Positions 8,008 to 16,540 of a DNA stretch of 64,000 bases are shown here, piece by piece. Under the pieces are notes generated by a model. That model did no database searches. It saw only the letters and a program-made list of their open reading frames with translations, and was not told the DNA's origin. Source of the stretch: Nitrososphaerota archaeon (GTDB lineage: Archaea > Thermoproteota > Nitrososphaeria > Conexivisphaerales > UBA164); contig JAMCTX010000011.1 in assembly GCA_023381255.1 (NCBI GenBank), forward strand, positions 60,413-124,412, read 5' to 3'. Within the stretch, counting starts at the first letter, position 1. Every line of letters starts with the position of its first letter. The translations under genes and the position numbers were made by a program.

Positions 8008-9295
8008 GGTCCTGTTCAATTGTGTGTTAATCATGTTATGGACACCATGGATTAGCTGATGGACAGATATAAGCATTGTAAAACAGCTCATAGATGTCAT
8101 TTCTCATGTATCTGATCAGCACTATATGTAGAATGTTCTCCAATCCTTTTATGCTCCAGTGAGCCCATTTATGCTTGCACCTTTTGGACACTTCTCCCAT
8201 TAGCCTTTCTATCATGTTTGATGTGTACGGAATATCCTTGCCCTGCACAGCAAGCTTTGCAAATGTCACCATGAACAGTGAATTTTCCCTTATGAATTCA
8301 GCCGCCTTCCTGTAATTCATCCCAGCAAGCTTGTCAGCAAGATCGTTTAACTCTTTAAGCGTATTGCTGACCCTTTCCTCTATTGCCCCTAAATTGCCGT
8401 CCTTCCTGTGCTTTTTCACTGAATTTACCAGCGTGAACAGTATCCTGCTCATCTCCTTTGACACTTCATCTCTCTGCTCCTTTGACATGCCTTCACCCCA
8501 TAGCTTGAACATTGAATACCTTATTGCGTGAACCAGATCAATCTGCACATTGCCACACTTTAAGGCATCAACCAGGCTGTTTTCGTTGTCAGATACAAGG
8601 ACATAGTTGCTGTCAGGCCTGCGCATCAGGTCCCACGGAACGTTTACCCTTACATCCACTAAAGACCTACTGTCTGCCCCTATTATGACCCTCACATTAT
8701 TGTTTGTGCTGTATATGCTTCTCACTTCAGTGGCATCTCCCATTATGACTTTGGGCTTTTCCTCTCTCATTGTAATCATGTTGTTAACCTTCCTCAGCTT
8801 TGGACCAATTTCCTGAACAAAGGAGTGTATTGTCCTCTTTGGTATGCTCGTTGGTCTTCTTTACTTCCTCTGACGCATCACCGTATGATAGCCTTGAGGC
8901 AAGGTCCACACATAACATTCTCACATCCCTGGTGTACTTCTGATTTCTTATGTGAAGCTTATCAAGCAGCGGCGAATATGTTCCTCCATCAAGCTTCCCG
9001 AGCCTGACAACCCTGATTTTTAATGACCCTAGTGTTGTTACTATCATCTTCCAGTAACTTCCCGCTTTTCTATATCCTTCATCTAGCTTGTCCTTAACAA
9101 GCAATTTCTGATAGCTTTCTATCTCTTTCTTCAACGCATCAAGCCCTGCAGCACTTGCCGTATTGACAAGATCCGCAATGTCTATATTCACCACTGTATT
9201 ATTATCCACCGGCTTATTCACCTCCTTTTTGTTGTGTCCATAACATTATGGAGGTGGTAAGCCTCGTTTAAATTAACACGCTATTGAACGGAACC
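8008..9295 (-). mobile_element. ISH6-like insertion sequence nested in tnpB (1288 bp)
   Basis: The ends form a 24-base imperfect terminal inverted repeat (20/24 identical): GGTCCTGTTCAATTGTG... at 8008-8031 and, on the other strand, GGTTCCGTTCAATAGCG... from 9295 inward. Flanking AAGAGTTT at 8000-8007 and 9296-9303 is an 8-bp target duplication. An inner inverted repeat ATGTTATGGACAC lies at 8033-8045/9234-9246. An 8-bp duplication with about 24-bp ends and a D-D-E transposase fits the ISH6 group. ISLre2 is the alternative, but it usually gives 9 bp. Confidence 0.82.
8036..9221 (-). pseudogene. ISH6-like D-D-E transposase, split by a +1 frameshift
   Basis: The reading runs 9221 to about 8860 in one frame (which stays open to 8784) and continues one base downstream-shifted to 8036. 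The second frame is open from about 8860 as 'SIPKRTIHSFVQEIGPKLRK', in overlap with the first. Together they give about 395 residues. Visible catalytic elements are an Asp in 'IMGDATEV', an Asp in 'VLVSDNENS', then 'DLVHAIRY', and a Glu in 'SNMIERLMGEVSKRCKHKW', followed by 'WAHWSIKGLENIL', typical of ISH6/ISLre2 transposases. The break may be an inactivating indel or a programmed frameshift. No strong slippery motif convinces me. Confidence 0.75.
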
Positions 9296-9959
9296 AAGAG
9301 TTTGCGGTATTGACAGCAACCCTGACGGCTTTGCAGTTGCGATGGTGAAGAATGACGGGAACATCGTTGCGCACAAGTTCTTCAGGGACGACAGGCTTGT
9401 TTATGCTTCTGAGGAAAAGAGGGATAATGTAATAGGCACAATTGTTAAGGGGATAATTGAATATGCCAGGAATAATGATGCTGGAGCAATTGTTATTGAG
9501 AATTTGAACATGAGGGACAACAAGAGCTTTGGGAGGAAGGGGAACAGGATCATCCACGCGTTTGTGAGTAAGAAGTTTGCGGATAACGTAATGGAAAGGT
9601 CATGGAAGGAGGGCGTTCCCGTTTTCACGGTTAATCCAGCTTACACGTCAAAAATAGGTGACAGGAAGTACAGGGAGATGTATGGATTGTCAATACATGA
9701 ATCCGCAGCTTTGTGCATAGGCAGGAGGTTTTACGGTTACGGCGAATGGTTGAACGAGCCGATTGCTGTCGGCAGGCCTAGGGAAAGGGTGCCCGTGCAG
9801 TATGTATGGACATCCCTCTATGGCTACGGCTTCCCAAAGGACCCATACATGGAGCCACCAGGAAGGAAAGGCAGTGTAGAGAAGAACTTGGGGGGCAATG
9901 GTCAAGCCGTCTTCACAGGACGCCCCACTGTATGGCCCCTGCTAAGAGATGAGGGGGAG

Positions 9960-10064
9960 CGAAAGGGTGGGGAGTGCGGTGGAAGTCCGCAGGCTACCGG
10001 CAATGGGGTTAAGCCGGCACCGCAAGGTGGGCAGGTGTGCGCTGCGTCATTGATACACAATGAT
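9960..10064 (+). ncRNA. Candidate omegaRNA / structured 3' end of the TnpB element
   Basis: The tail of the tnpB frame turns G-rich and poorly protein-like but is rich in base pairing. Hairpin TGCGG-loop-CCGCA lies at 9975-9991 and hairpin CCGGC-loop-GCCGG at 9997-10017. A competing long-range pair TGCGGTG (9975-9981) with CACCGCA (10018-10024) exists. A right-end hairpin TCATTG/CAATGA is at 10047-10063. TnpB guide RNAs (omegaRNA/reRNA) are known to come from exactly this place, the 3' end of tnpB through the right end, with mutually exclusive pairings. If so, the guide would read into the cdc48 3' end after 10090. Transcription is not shown. Confidence 0.5.
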
Positions 10065-10090
10065 ATGCGTTATACCAACCCTATGAACTA

Positions 10091-12820
10091 TTACCTGTAA
10101 TACTGAACCGCGGTTTTTTCTATTGTCTTTCCTTCCCTTGAAGCCCTTACCTTCTTTATAGCTTCTTCAAAGTGCTTTTGACCTATGTAAACCTGTTCAA
10201 GTCCCTTATTGGCATCTTCTAGCGTTTTGTTCTTTTTCAAATGTTCTTGTAGCACTATGGATGTTGCTGTATTTACAACAGATTCAAGGTCAGCACCACT
10301 AAAGTCCTCAGTTTCATCAGCTATCCTCTCTAAGCTCACTTCGTCATCAATATTGCAAAGCCCTTCTGAAACACCCTTTGATGAACAAATAGGCACACCT
10401 CTTGTGTGTATCTTCAGTATTTCTAACCTTGACGGTTTGTCGGGCTTTGGCACATATATCAGCCTGTCAAATCTTCCAGCTCTCAGCAGTGCCGGATCGA
10501 TCATATCAATCCTGTTCGTCGAACCAATTACCACAACGCCATGTAATGGCTCTATCCCATCAAGTTCCGTGAGCAACTGGGAAACAACTTTTTCCGTGAC
10601 GCCACTGTCAGAAGCCATTCCCCTTACAGGTGCTAGTGCATCAAGCTCGTCAAAGAATATTATGCACGGAGCTGCCTGCCTCGCTTTCCTGAAAACTTCC
10701 CTTACCGCCTTTTCTGACTCACCGACCCATTTCGAAAGCAACTCCGGGCCTCTGACGCTTATAAAGTTTGCTTCACTCTCTGTGGCCACGGCCTTTGCAA
10801 GCATGGTTTTTCCTGTGCCAGGCGGTCCATAAATTAAGAGTCCCTTTGGTATTCTGTAGCTAAGCATCTTATAAAGATCAGGAATTTTTAGTGGTAATTC
10901 AACGGCCTCCTTAAGCTCATTCTTGACGTCTTCCAGCCCTCCTATGTCTTCCCACTTTACTTCAGGCGTTTCGAGGTAAACCTCCCTCATTGCCGATGGA
11001 GTGATTCCCTTGAGCGCATCCTCAAAATCCTGCATCTTTACATTAAGTTCTTCTAGAATCTCGGTTGGAATCCTTTCTTCCTCTAAATTTATTTTTGGCA
11101 GAACCCTTTTAAGAGCCTTTATTGCTGCTTCCTTGCACAGATATTCAAGGTCAGCCCCTACAAAACCGTGCGTCTGTGAAGCAAGCCTTTCGATAACCAT
11201 CTTTGGGAGTATTTTCTCTATAGCTTCTATTGCCACCACTTTGCTGGCATCATTATGGCTGTTTTCATTTAATGCTAATACAAAATTTGCAGCATTAACC
11301 TTAATTTTATTCAGTATTTTCTCTATAGCTTCTATTGCCACCACTTTGCTGGCATCATTATGGCTGTTTTCATTTAATGCTAATACAAAATTTGCAGCAT
11401 TAACCTTAATTTCTTTCGAATAATCTGATAAACCAGTTGTATTTGTATTAGGGAGATATTTTTTTAACGCATCCAAGCCAAGCTTTATGCTGTCTTCTGG
11501 AGCGTTGATTTCCGTTAGAGCTGACAGATAATCACCGATTTTTATTTCTAAATTTCCAAGATTAGGGAGATATTTTTTTAACGCATCCAAGCCAAGCTTT
11601 ATGCTGTCTTCTGGAGCGTTGATTTCCGTTAGAGCTGACAGATAATCACCGATTTTTATTTCTAAATTTCCAAGAGTATTAATCGTCTCTGGTGTTAGCT
11701 TGTCTGAATTAATATCTATCCCAGGAAATGGCATATTTCTGGTATGTATCTGTAATATCTCCAGCCTGCCTGTTTTGTCCGGAACCTTTAGTTCAATTTC
11801 CCTATCAAACCTTCCAGGCCTCCTCAGCGCTGGGTCGATGGCATTTGGCCTATTTGTAGCACCGATAACTATCACCTTTCCCCTGGCTTCAAGCCCGTCC
11901 ATCAGGGTTAGCAGCTGGCTTACAACCCTTCTTTCAACCTCCCCTGTAACTTCATCCCTCTTGGGTGCTATTGCATCAATTTCATCTATAAATATTATCG
12001 ACGGCGCCTTCTCCTTTGCTTCCTGAAACTTCTCCCTCAACCTGGCCTCAGATTCCCCGTAGAATTTGCTCATGATTTCAGGGCCTGAAATATGTATAAA
12101 TGTAGCGTTGGTTTCATTAGCAACGGCTTTGGCAAGCAGCGTTTTTCCTGTGCCGGGTGGGCCATAAAGGAGAACACCTTTGGGAGGCTCTATCCCCAGC
12201 CTTTCGAACAGTTCCGGATGCCTCAGCGGAAGCTCCACCATCTCCCTTATCTTTTGTATCTCATCTTTTAGACCGCCTATGTCTTCGTATGTTATCCTGG
12301 GCACACCCTTTAAGCCCTGCCCCTTTCCACTCCTTTCAATTGCCGTCTTCTGATTTATTATAACGGCTTCGGCATTTGCCGGCGAAGTTTGAACTACGTT
12401 GAATGTTATCCTGCCACCAAAATAAGGCACAATAATGTTGTCTCCTTTGACAACCGGAAGCCCTTCCAAGGCATCAGTTATGTACCTTTCATCTATGTAC
12501 GGCACATCCTCAAGCGGCGAAATTATTATCTTTTCAGATGGCACGGCTTTCACTTTCCTTATTGATACATTATCACCGATTGCAACCCCGGAATTGCTCC
12601 TTATCAGGCCATCTATCCTTACTATTCCTCTCCCCTCGTCAGTTGGGTACAGAGGCAAGACCTTTGCCACTGTTTTCCTTTTACCTTTAATTTCAATTAC
12701 GTCGCCGCTCTGCAGGTTCAGCACGTCCATAACTTCATAATCAACCCTAGCTACACCGCGGCCAACATCTCTAGTATAAGCCTCCATTACCTTCAAAGTA
12801 ACAGAGTTAGATTCTGACAT
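10091..12820 (-). CDS. cdc48: CDC48/VCP-like double AAA ATPase with a tandem-repeat insertion in D1
   Basis: The 909-residue unfoldase has an N-terminal double-psi barrel and CDC48-2 domain (1-165), then D1 with Walker A 'GPPGTGKT' at 220-227 and '[10 protein letters not shown]'. A normal lid precedes D2, which has a second 'GPPGTGKT' near 660 and '[11 protein letters not shown]'. Archaeal CDC48 is usually 730-750 residues. The excess is an insertion of about 170 residues at roughly 368-540, between 'IHTRNMPF' and '[15 protein letters not shown]', built from two tandemly duplicated units (see the repeat entries). All catalytic motifs are intact, so a functional hexamer is likely. The start ATG follows GAGGT, and AATATAAAAG at about 12855 may be the TATA box. 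The TnpB element abuts the stop codon. Confidence 0.93.
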   Translation of the reverse strand: MSESNSVTLKVMEAYTRDVGRGVARVDYEVMDVLNLQSGDVIEIKGKRKTVAKVLPLYPTDEGRGIVRIDGLIRSNSGVAIGDNVSIRKVKAVPSEKIIISPLEDVPYIDERYITDALEGLPVVKGDNIIVPYFGGRITFNVVQTSPANAEAVIINQKTAIERSGKGQGLKGVPRITYEDIGGLKDEIQKIREMVELPLRHPELFERLGIEPPKGVLLYGPPGTGKTLLAKAVANETNATFIHISGPEIMSKFYGESEARLREKFQEAKEKAPSIIFIDEIDAIAPKRDEVTGEVERRVVSQLLTLMDGLEARGKVIVIGATNRPNAIDPALRRPGRFDREIELKVPDKTGRLEILQIHTRNMPFPGIDINSDKLTPETINTLGNLEIKIGDYLSALTEINAPEDSIKLGLDALKKYLPNLGNLEIKIGDYLSALTEINAPEDSIKLGLDALKKYLPNTNTTGLSDYSKEIKVNAANFVLALNENSHNDASKVVAIEAIEKILNKIKVNAANFVLALNENSHNDASKVVAIEAIEKILPKMVIERLASQTHGFVGADLEYLCKEAAIKALKRVLPKINLEEERIPTEILEELNVKMQDFEDALKGITPSAMREVYLETPEVKWEDIGGLEDVKNELKEAVELPLKIPDLYKMLSYRIPKGLLIYGPPGTGKTMLAKAVATESEANFISVRGPELLSKWVGESEKAVREVFRKARQAAPCIIFFDELDALAPVRGMASDSGVTEKVVSQLLTELDGIEPLHGVVVIGSTNRIDMIDPALLRAGRFDRLIYVPKPDKPSRLEILKIHTRGVPICSSKGVSEGLCNIDDEVSLERIADETEDFSGADLESVVNTATSIVLQEHLKKNKTLEDANKGLEQVYIGQKHFEEAIKKVRASREGKTIEKTAVQYYR
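11208..11412 (-). repeat. 105-bp-period tandem duplication in cdc48 (100 bp identical)
   Basis: Bases 11208-11307 recur exactly at 11313-11412, a period of 105 bp or 35 residues, in frame ('[20 protein letters not shown]' and '[13 protein letters not shown]' twice). It lies about 35 bp from the 114-bp repeat. The two unit types align weakly with each other (IK-x-D/N-Y/F-x-x-AL near the start, A-I/L-x-K-x-L near the end). Confidence 0.97.
11447..11674 (-). repeat. Perfect 114-bp tandem duplication in cdc48
   Basis: Bases 11447-11560 and 11561-11674 are identical over all 114 positions, encoding 38 residues twice in frame (from '[18 protein letters not shown]' to '[10 protein letters not shown]'). 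DNA-level identity including third positions points to very recent duplication or gene conversion. Residues fall at about 383-458 of CDC48. Confidence 0.97.
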
Positions 12821-13023
12821 ATCACAATACCTCAGTAGTCTTAAATCGTATTGGCTTTTATATTTTTCCGCATCTTTCCTCCATAGCTTTCATTTAAACA
12901 CCGATAATATATCGAGGTTTTCGTGCACTGTATCCCTGAGCCGCCACAGCGTACTTTTCACGTGTCCCATGATAGCCGTATTTGCTAAAGCTTAATAATC
13001 TATAATTTTTATGATTTGCTGAT

Positions 13024-13108
13024 GCGGGGGTCGCCTAGACTGGTCAATGGCGCGAGGCTCAGAACCTCGTCCCGTTGGGGTGCGTGGGTTCAAATCCCAC
13101 TCCCCGCA
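13024..13108 (+). tRNA. tRNA-Leu(CAG), no intron
   Basis: This is an 85-nt type II tRNA. The acceptor GCGGGGG pairs with the 3' strand TCCCCGC (one G-T). The anticodon stem CGAGG/CCTCG encloses loop CTCAGAA with anticodon CAG. A long variable arm follows, then T arm GTGGG-TTCAAAT-CCCAC and discriminator A. No CCA is encoded. TATAATTTTTATG about 20 bases upstream is the likely promoter. Confidence 0.95.
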
Positions 13109-13442
13109 AGTTTTTTACGAACGCTATGCAAATTTGGCGTTAATTTATGATGCAGATAAGCCCACAATTGCTGGATCACTTTAAAGATGACGCTCCGCCG
13201 TAAAGCCTGTTACATTCTTGTAGAGGGACAAGGAGGTTATTTTTATTTTCCCTGCAGCGCTTTTTTGGTCATTCGTTGGATATATTTTTACCCCTGCAAC
13301 TGTTATAATTTATTTACCATGTTTTTTTATAAACATCAAGTCCGCGTGCTACCCTCGGAGAATTACAGCTTCCCAAGGCCCCAGACTTGATTTAAAACCT
13401 GCAGCTAAACTATTATATTGACGGCACAGTTATCATGCAACA
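13109..13442. other. Intergenic region between tRNA-Leu and pelA
   Basis: I see no convincing gene in these 334 bases. A 67-codon open frame at 13187-13390 has no family resemblance and is taken as chance. The region holds a stem-loop candidate at 13335-13390 and a TATA-like CTATTATATTG at about 13409-13419, placed about 28 bases ahead of the pelA ATG. Confidence 0.6.
13335..13390 (+). ncRNA. Candidate small structured RNA upstream of pelA
   Basis: A perfect 8-bp inverted repeat ATCAAGTC (13335-13342) / GACTTGAT (13383-13390) encloses 40 bases. Inside these a second stem CCTCGG/CCAAGG (one C-A mismatch) and a short GGAG/CTTCC pair can form. Strand is uncertain. I see no C/D boxes and only a weak ACA, so no RNA class is assigned. 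Confidence 0.3.
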
Positions 13443-14492
13443 ATGAAAATTTTGGATGTGGATTATCGCCTAAAATTAATAAAATTAAGGCTTGATAATG
13501 AGGATGACCTGTGGGAATTTTATAATTTTTTGTATAAAGATGATGAACTGGTCGGGAGAACTACGCGGGAAATTAAGACTAACGACAGCAGCTATAGAAG
13601 AAGCATCACTGTCAGAATTAAAGTGGAATGGGCGGAGATGCAGCCAATGAGCAGCAGGCTAAGGGTGCACGGCATTATAACTGATTGCCCTGATGACATT
13701 GAAATTAAGGGCAAGCACCACACAATAAACATTGATCCAGGTTATATTGTTACAGTGGTGAAGGAACAGAGCTGGAATCAGCCGGACATAAACAGAATAA
13801 AGGAGGCTGAGAAAAGAACCAGAATAAATTTGATTATAATATCTGTGGATAATGAAGAAGTTGCCATAGCAAAGCTGACCAACAGCGGGATGTCAGTTTT
13901 GATGCAAAAGGGCATTGACGTAAAGGTTAAGGGCCATCCTGACTCAAATGAAAATAAGAAAAAAGAAGTTGTATCAGAAGTTACTGAAGAAATTGCCAAG
14001 ATTGTTGAAGTACAGAGACCTGATTTTATTGCGTTTGCGGGCCCATCAATGTTAAAAAACGAATTTTTAGAACAGCTAAAGCCAAGGGTAAGAGGCAGGG
14101 AGATCATATCAGTGGATACATCATATGGAGGCATTGCTGGCATAAATGAGGCGCTTAAAAGGGATACATTGAACAAGGCAATTAAAAACTTGCAGGTTCT
14201 TGAAGAAATTGCCATAATGGAGGAATTTAATGCCAGGATAAGCAAAAATATGCCTGTTAGTTATGGAATCGACAACGTTGAAATGGCAGCAACCCTTGGG
14301 GCAATAGAATATCTGTTTGTTCTATCAGCTATGCTCAATGACCAGCTTGCAAGGGACAGAATTATAAAGATCATGGACAGCGTTGAAAAAAAGGGAGGGA
14401 GAGTTAAAATTTTTACCGCGGACGATAATGCCAAGACCTGGTTAAAGAGCTTCGGCGGAATTGCCGCTTTTCTGAGATTTGCGGTTCAGTAG
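13443..14492 (+). CDS. pelA: Pelota (aPelota), mRNA surveillance factor
   Basis: The 349-residue, three-domain protein resembles aPelota. The N-terminal Sm-like domain is visible as 'EDDLWEFYNFLYKDDELVG' and 'RTTREIK'. The central and C-terminal eRF1-like domains include 'ISVDNEEVAIAKL', 'FAGPSMLKNEFLEQLKP' and the C-terminal 'GGIAAFLRF'. It rescues stalled ribosomes with aEF1A and ABCE1, and it lacks the GGQ motif, as expected. It is convergent with apt, whose end overlaps it by seven bases. The leaderless start is supported by the upstream TATA-like box. Confidence 0.93.
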   Translation: MKILDVDYRLKLIKLRLDNEDDLWEFYNFLYKDDELVGRTTREIKTNDSSYRRSITVRIKVEWAEMQPMSSRLRVHGIITDCPDDIEIKGKHHTINIDPGYIVTVVKEQSWNQPDINRIKEAEKRTRINLIIISVDNEEVAIAKLTNSGMSVLMQKGIDVKVKGHPDSNENKKKEVVSEVTEEIAKIVEVQRPDFIAFAGPSMLKNEFLEQLKPRVRGREIISVDTSYGGIAGINEALKRDTLNKAIKNLQVLEEIAIMEEFNARISKNMPVSYGIDNVEMAATLGAIEYLFVLSAMLNDQLARDRIIKIMDSVEKKGGRVKIFTADDNAKTWLKSFGGIAAFLRFAVQ

Positions 14493-15013
14493 TCCAGCAC
14501 GTTATATATCTTGTAATTACTCAATTTTTCCTTTCCGTTCAGGTAGTTAAGCACGACCAAGTACGCAAGGGCGCTTACCCTGGCTCCTGCAGATTCTATG
14601 AGGTTAACCGCTGCAAGCGTGGTTCCACCGGTTGCCAGCAGGTCATCTACTAGCAGCACGTTTTCACCTCTTTGAAAAGCGTCTTCATGAACTTCTATTA
14701 TTTCCTTCCCATATTCAAGCTCATATGTAACGCTCTTCTTTCTCCAGGGCAATTTGCCCCCTTTCCTTATAGGGACAAACCCAACCTTTAACATGGATGA
14801 CAAAGGGGCGCCGACTATAAACCCCCTTGCCTCTATTGCTGCAACCTTGTCTATTTCTTCTGAAGACAATTTCGTGGCAAGAAAATTCAGCGCGAAATTG
14901 AATGCTTCATAATTTCCGAAGAGGGGCGTCAGGTCCCTGAATATCACGCCCTTGATTGGATAATCGTTGATGTCCCTGATATATTGTTTAAGATCGCTGC
15001 TTGACCTTATCAC
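14486..15013 (-). CDS. apt: Adenine phosphoribosyltransferase
   Basis: The 175-residue type I phosphoribosyltransferase begins 'LKQYIRDINDYPIKGVIFRD' and carries the APRT 'AAIEARGFIVGAPLS' segment. The PRPP loop is 'VLLVDDLLATGGTT' near residues 120-133. It converts adenine plus PRPP to AMP in purine salvage. It lies downstream of the uridine phosphorylase gene on the same strand with a 42-base gap, suggesting linked nucleobase salvage. Confidence 0.92.
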   Translation of the reverse strand: MIRSSSDLKQYIRDINDYPIKGVIFRDLTPLFGNYEAFNFALNFLATKLSSEEIDKVAAIEARGFIVGAPLSSMLKVGFVPIRKGGKLPWRKKSVTYELEYGKEIIEVHEDAFQRGENVLLVDDLLATGGTTLAAVNLIESAGARVSALAYLVVLNYLNGKEKLSNYKIYNVLDY

Positions 15014-15055
15014 TCCTTTATTTTTAAAATGCGGCCTTATAAGCCTATATTATTT

Positions 15056-15877
15056 TCATTTCAAAAGTGATGGGAAAAAGTGCCCTTTGCCCTTCGCTTG
15101 TTTCAAATTATCCCACTCACTGAGGATTTTAACGGCTTCATTGCTTACCTTTATCATCTTATCAACGCCTGCATTTGGTGTAAAATCTCCAGAAGAGCGG
15201 TTGGCTATTGCAGCAAATATTGCACCCGCTCTAACGCCATATATTGAAGACAGCGTGAACAGAGTTGATGATTCCATCTCCATGTTGATTATCTTTAGCC
15301 CCCGCAGCGTATCTACTATTTTGGAAGAAAAACCGTTTGTAAAGCCCCCGTACCCTGGCCTGCCCTGCCCCAGGTAAAAGCTGTCTGTGGAATATGTTAG
15401 ACCAGTCCAGTACCCAACGCCCACCGTTTCTGCGGCCTCAATGAGCGCTGATACCACCTCATAATTGGCTACAGCGGGGTATCCAAGAGGCGCATATGCG
15501 CGGGTTGCTCCATCAGCTCTGAAAGCACCGAGGGATATGATCAAGTCGCCGATTTGGACTTCATCGTTCATGGCGCCAGTTGTGCCTGTCCTTATCAGCG
15601 TATCAGCTCCTACTCTCAAAAGCTCCTCAATCGCAATTGCTATGGCTCCTGAACCTATGCCAGTAGATGTGCATGCAAGATCCACGCCGCTGTACTTTCC
15701 CTTATATGTTAAATACTCCCTTTCCTGCGCAACAAGCTGGCTGGTTTCCCAGCTTTCCGCGAACTTCTTTACTCTGTCCGGATCTCCTGGCAAAAATACA
15801 AATCTAGGTATAGAGCCCTTTTCAATCCTTATATGATAGAGCTTTTCGCCAACCTTTGGTTCCTCTGCTTTCTTCAT
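15056..15877 (-). CDS. Uridine phosphorylase-type nucleoside phosphorylase
   Basis: The 273-residue product is of the NP-I fold. It has phosphate-binding 'FLPGDPDRVKKFAE', 'CTSTGIGSGAIAIAIEELL' and 'LIRTGTTGAM', plus the nucleoside-site 'NMEMESSTLFTL'. These are typical of uridine phosphorylase and close purine relatives, which release base plus ribose-1-phosphate. A second NP-I enzyme is at 38477-39430. The neighbour apt supports a salvage role. Substrate (uridine versus a purine nucleoside) cannot be settled from sequence alone. Confidence 0.88.
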   Translation of the reverse strand: MKKAEEPKVGEKLYHIRIEKGSIPRFVFLPGDPDRVKKFAESWETSQLVAQEREYLTYKGKYSGVDLACTSTGIGSGAIAIAIEELLRVGADTLIRTGTTGAMNDEVQIGDLIISLGAFRADGATRAYAPLGYPAVANYEVVSALIEAAETVGVGYWTGLTYSTDSFYLGQGRPGYGGFTNGFSSKIVDTLRGLKIINMEMESSTLFTLSSIYGVRAGAIFAAIANRSSGDFTPNAGVDKMIKVSNEAVKILSEWDNLKQAKGKGHFFPSLLK

Positions 15878-15910
15878 GTCTTATGTTTTTACTTGTGATA
15901 TATAAATACT

Positions 15911-16540
15911 TTAAAAATCGGCACACCCCTGGTTTGGCAGTTCAAGCATCAGCTCACTGTTAACGCATATGCTTCCTTCGTGCGCAAGAAGCAAAAGGGA
16001 AAGGAACATCCTGACAACATCAATGGCATCCATGCCTCTTACAAGTTCGTAGAATGCCATACTCCCACCCTTCAGCCTTTCAAGTATTGTCTTCTTATAA
16101 TTCATTAATTCTTCAAGCATCAATGTTTCTGATATTATGGGGGCATCAATTGGTTCTATTGATTTTGGGCCTTCCATTCCCTTTTGGCTCAGAAGCTGGG
16201 ACACCATCTCCCTGAAAGCTTCCATCAGCTCGTCCACGTCCCCCGCGCTCAATTCTACAGGATATGAGGGCTGTATATCTATCGCTGGCCCCTCCAGCAG
16301 GGGCACTTCTGGCCTTGATTCCCTTACCTTGTAAAATATCCTCCCTGCCTTCAGCTTGTAAATTATGCTGGATGTTGATACTGCAACACCGCTAAGTCTG
16401 AAGTCCACCATCTGCATCTTTGTTGCATAATCCCTGAATATTTCCAGCAATGCATATACCTTGAGGTCCCACGGATCATACCTGTGCAGGGAATCCGGGT
16501 TAAGCAGAATTCTGAGAGCTTTGTCTCTTTCCTCCTCCAT
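15911..16540 (-). CDS. scpA: ScpA (kleisin), segregation and condensation protein A
   Basis: The 209-residue protein matches archaeal ScpA. An N-terminal 'HRYDPWDLKVYALLEIFRDY' helix segment contacts the SMC neck, an acidic middle follows, and a C-terminal winged-helix 'MAFYELVRGMDAIDVVRMFL' binds the SMC head. Its first 41 bases overlap the end of smc, so the two are translationally coupled. I see no ScpB in the neighbourhood. Confidence 0.85.
   Translation of the reverse strand: MEEERDKALRILLNPDSLHRYDPWDLKVYALLEIFRDYATKMQMVDFRLSGVAVSTSSIIYKLKAGRIFYKVRESRPEVPLLEGPAIDIQPSYPVELSAGDVDELMEAFREMVSQLLSQKGMEGPKSIEPIDAPIISETLMLEELMNYKKTILERLKGGSMAFYELVRGMDAIDVVRMFLSLLLLAHEGSICVNSELMLELPNQGCADF

Larger units (their letters stand above)
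7140..10090 (+). mobile_element. IS1341-type (IS200/IS605 family, tnpB-only) element, interrupted
   Basis: A tnpB relic without any Y1 transposase gene is bracketed by an 11-base direct repeat CCTATGAACTA (7140-7150 and 10080-10090). An inverted repeat ATATTTAA...TTAAATAT (7166-7173/7189-7196) could be the left-end hairpin. TCATTG-loop-CAATGA at 10047-10063 could be the right-end hairpin. Subterminal hairpins are the rule in IS200/IS605 elements. The right boundary lies one base beyond the stop codon of cdc48 (tta at 10091-10093), and tnpB's own stop falls inside the cdc48 3' end. Exact cleavage sites cannot be fixed from one copy. The element is split by an ISH6-like insertion at 8008-9295. 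Confidence 0.6.
7212..10100 (+). pseudogene. tnpB: tnpB (TnpB-related RuvC nuclease), broken by a stop codon and an IS insertion
   Basis: Joining 7212-8007 to 9304-10100 gives one frame of about 530 codons. It holds a TnpB N-terminal region, an in-frame TAA at 7644-7646 (context 'GGRKLFT*RAEGKISREEW'), and the RuvC-I strand 'GIDSNPDGFAV', whose Asp codon is at 9313. It continues with RuvC-II 'AIVIENLNM', then 'NPAYTSKIGDRKYREMYG' and 'LSIHESAALCIGRR'. TnpB is an RNA-guided nuclease. This copy belongs to the TnpB-related branch: no CxxC zinc ribbon is seen, and the usual third RuvC Asp (DxNAA) is replaced by an H-E-S-A-A context. An 8-base duplication AAGAGTTT flanks the IS, and removing the IS plus one copy restores 'MPERVCGIDSNP'. 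The last 80 or so codons overlap a structured RNA-like region. Confidence 0.8.

Noticed and set aside
10209-12740. Plus-strand open frames opposite cdc48
   Set aside because: They are antisense Ser/Leu/Ile-rich shadows of the conserved AAA coding frame.
12880-13000. Possible C/D-box RNA upstream of tRNA-Leu
   Set aside because: A CTGA and an ATGATAG are present, but their order and spacing do not form C-D'-C'-D boxes on either strand.
13187-13390. 67-codon open frame between tRNA-Leu and pelA
   Set aside because: Low-complexity Phe/Tyr/Cys-rich translation with no family pattern. It lies across a stem-loop candidate and ends where that stem ends, so it is treated as chance.
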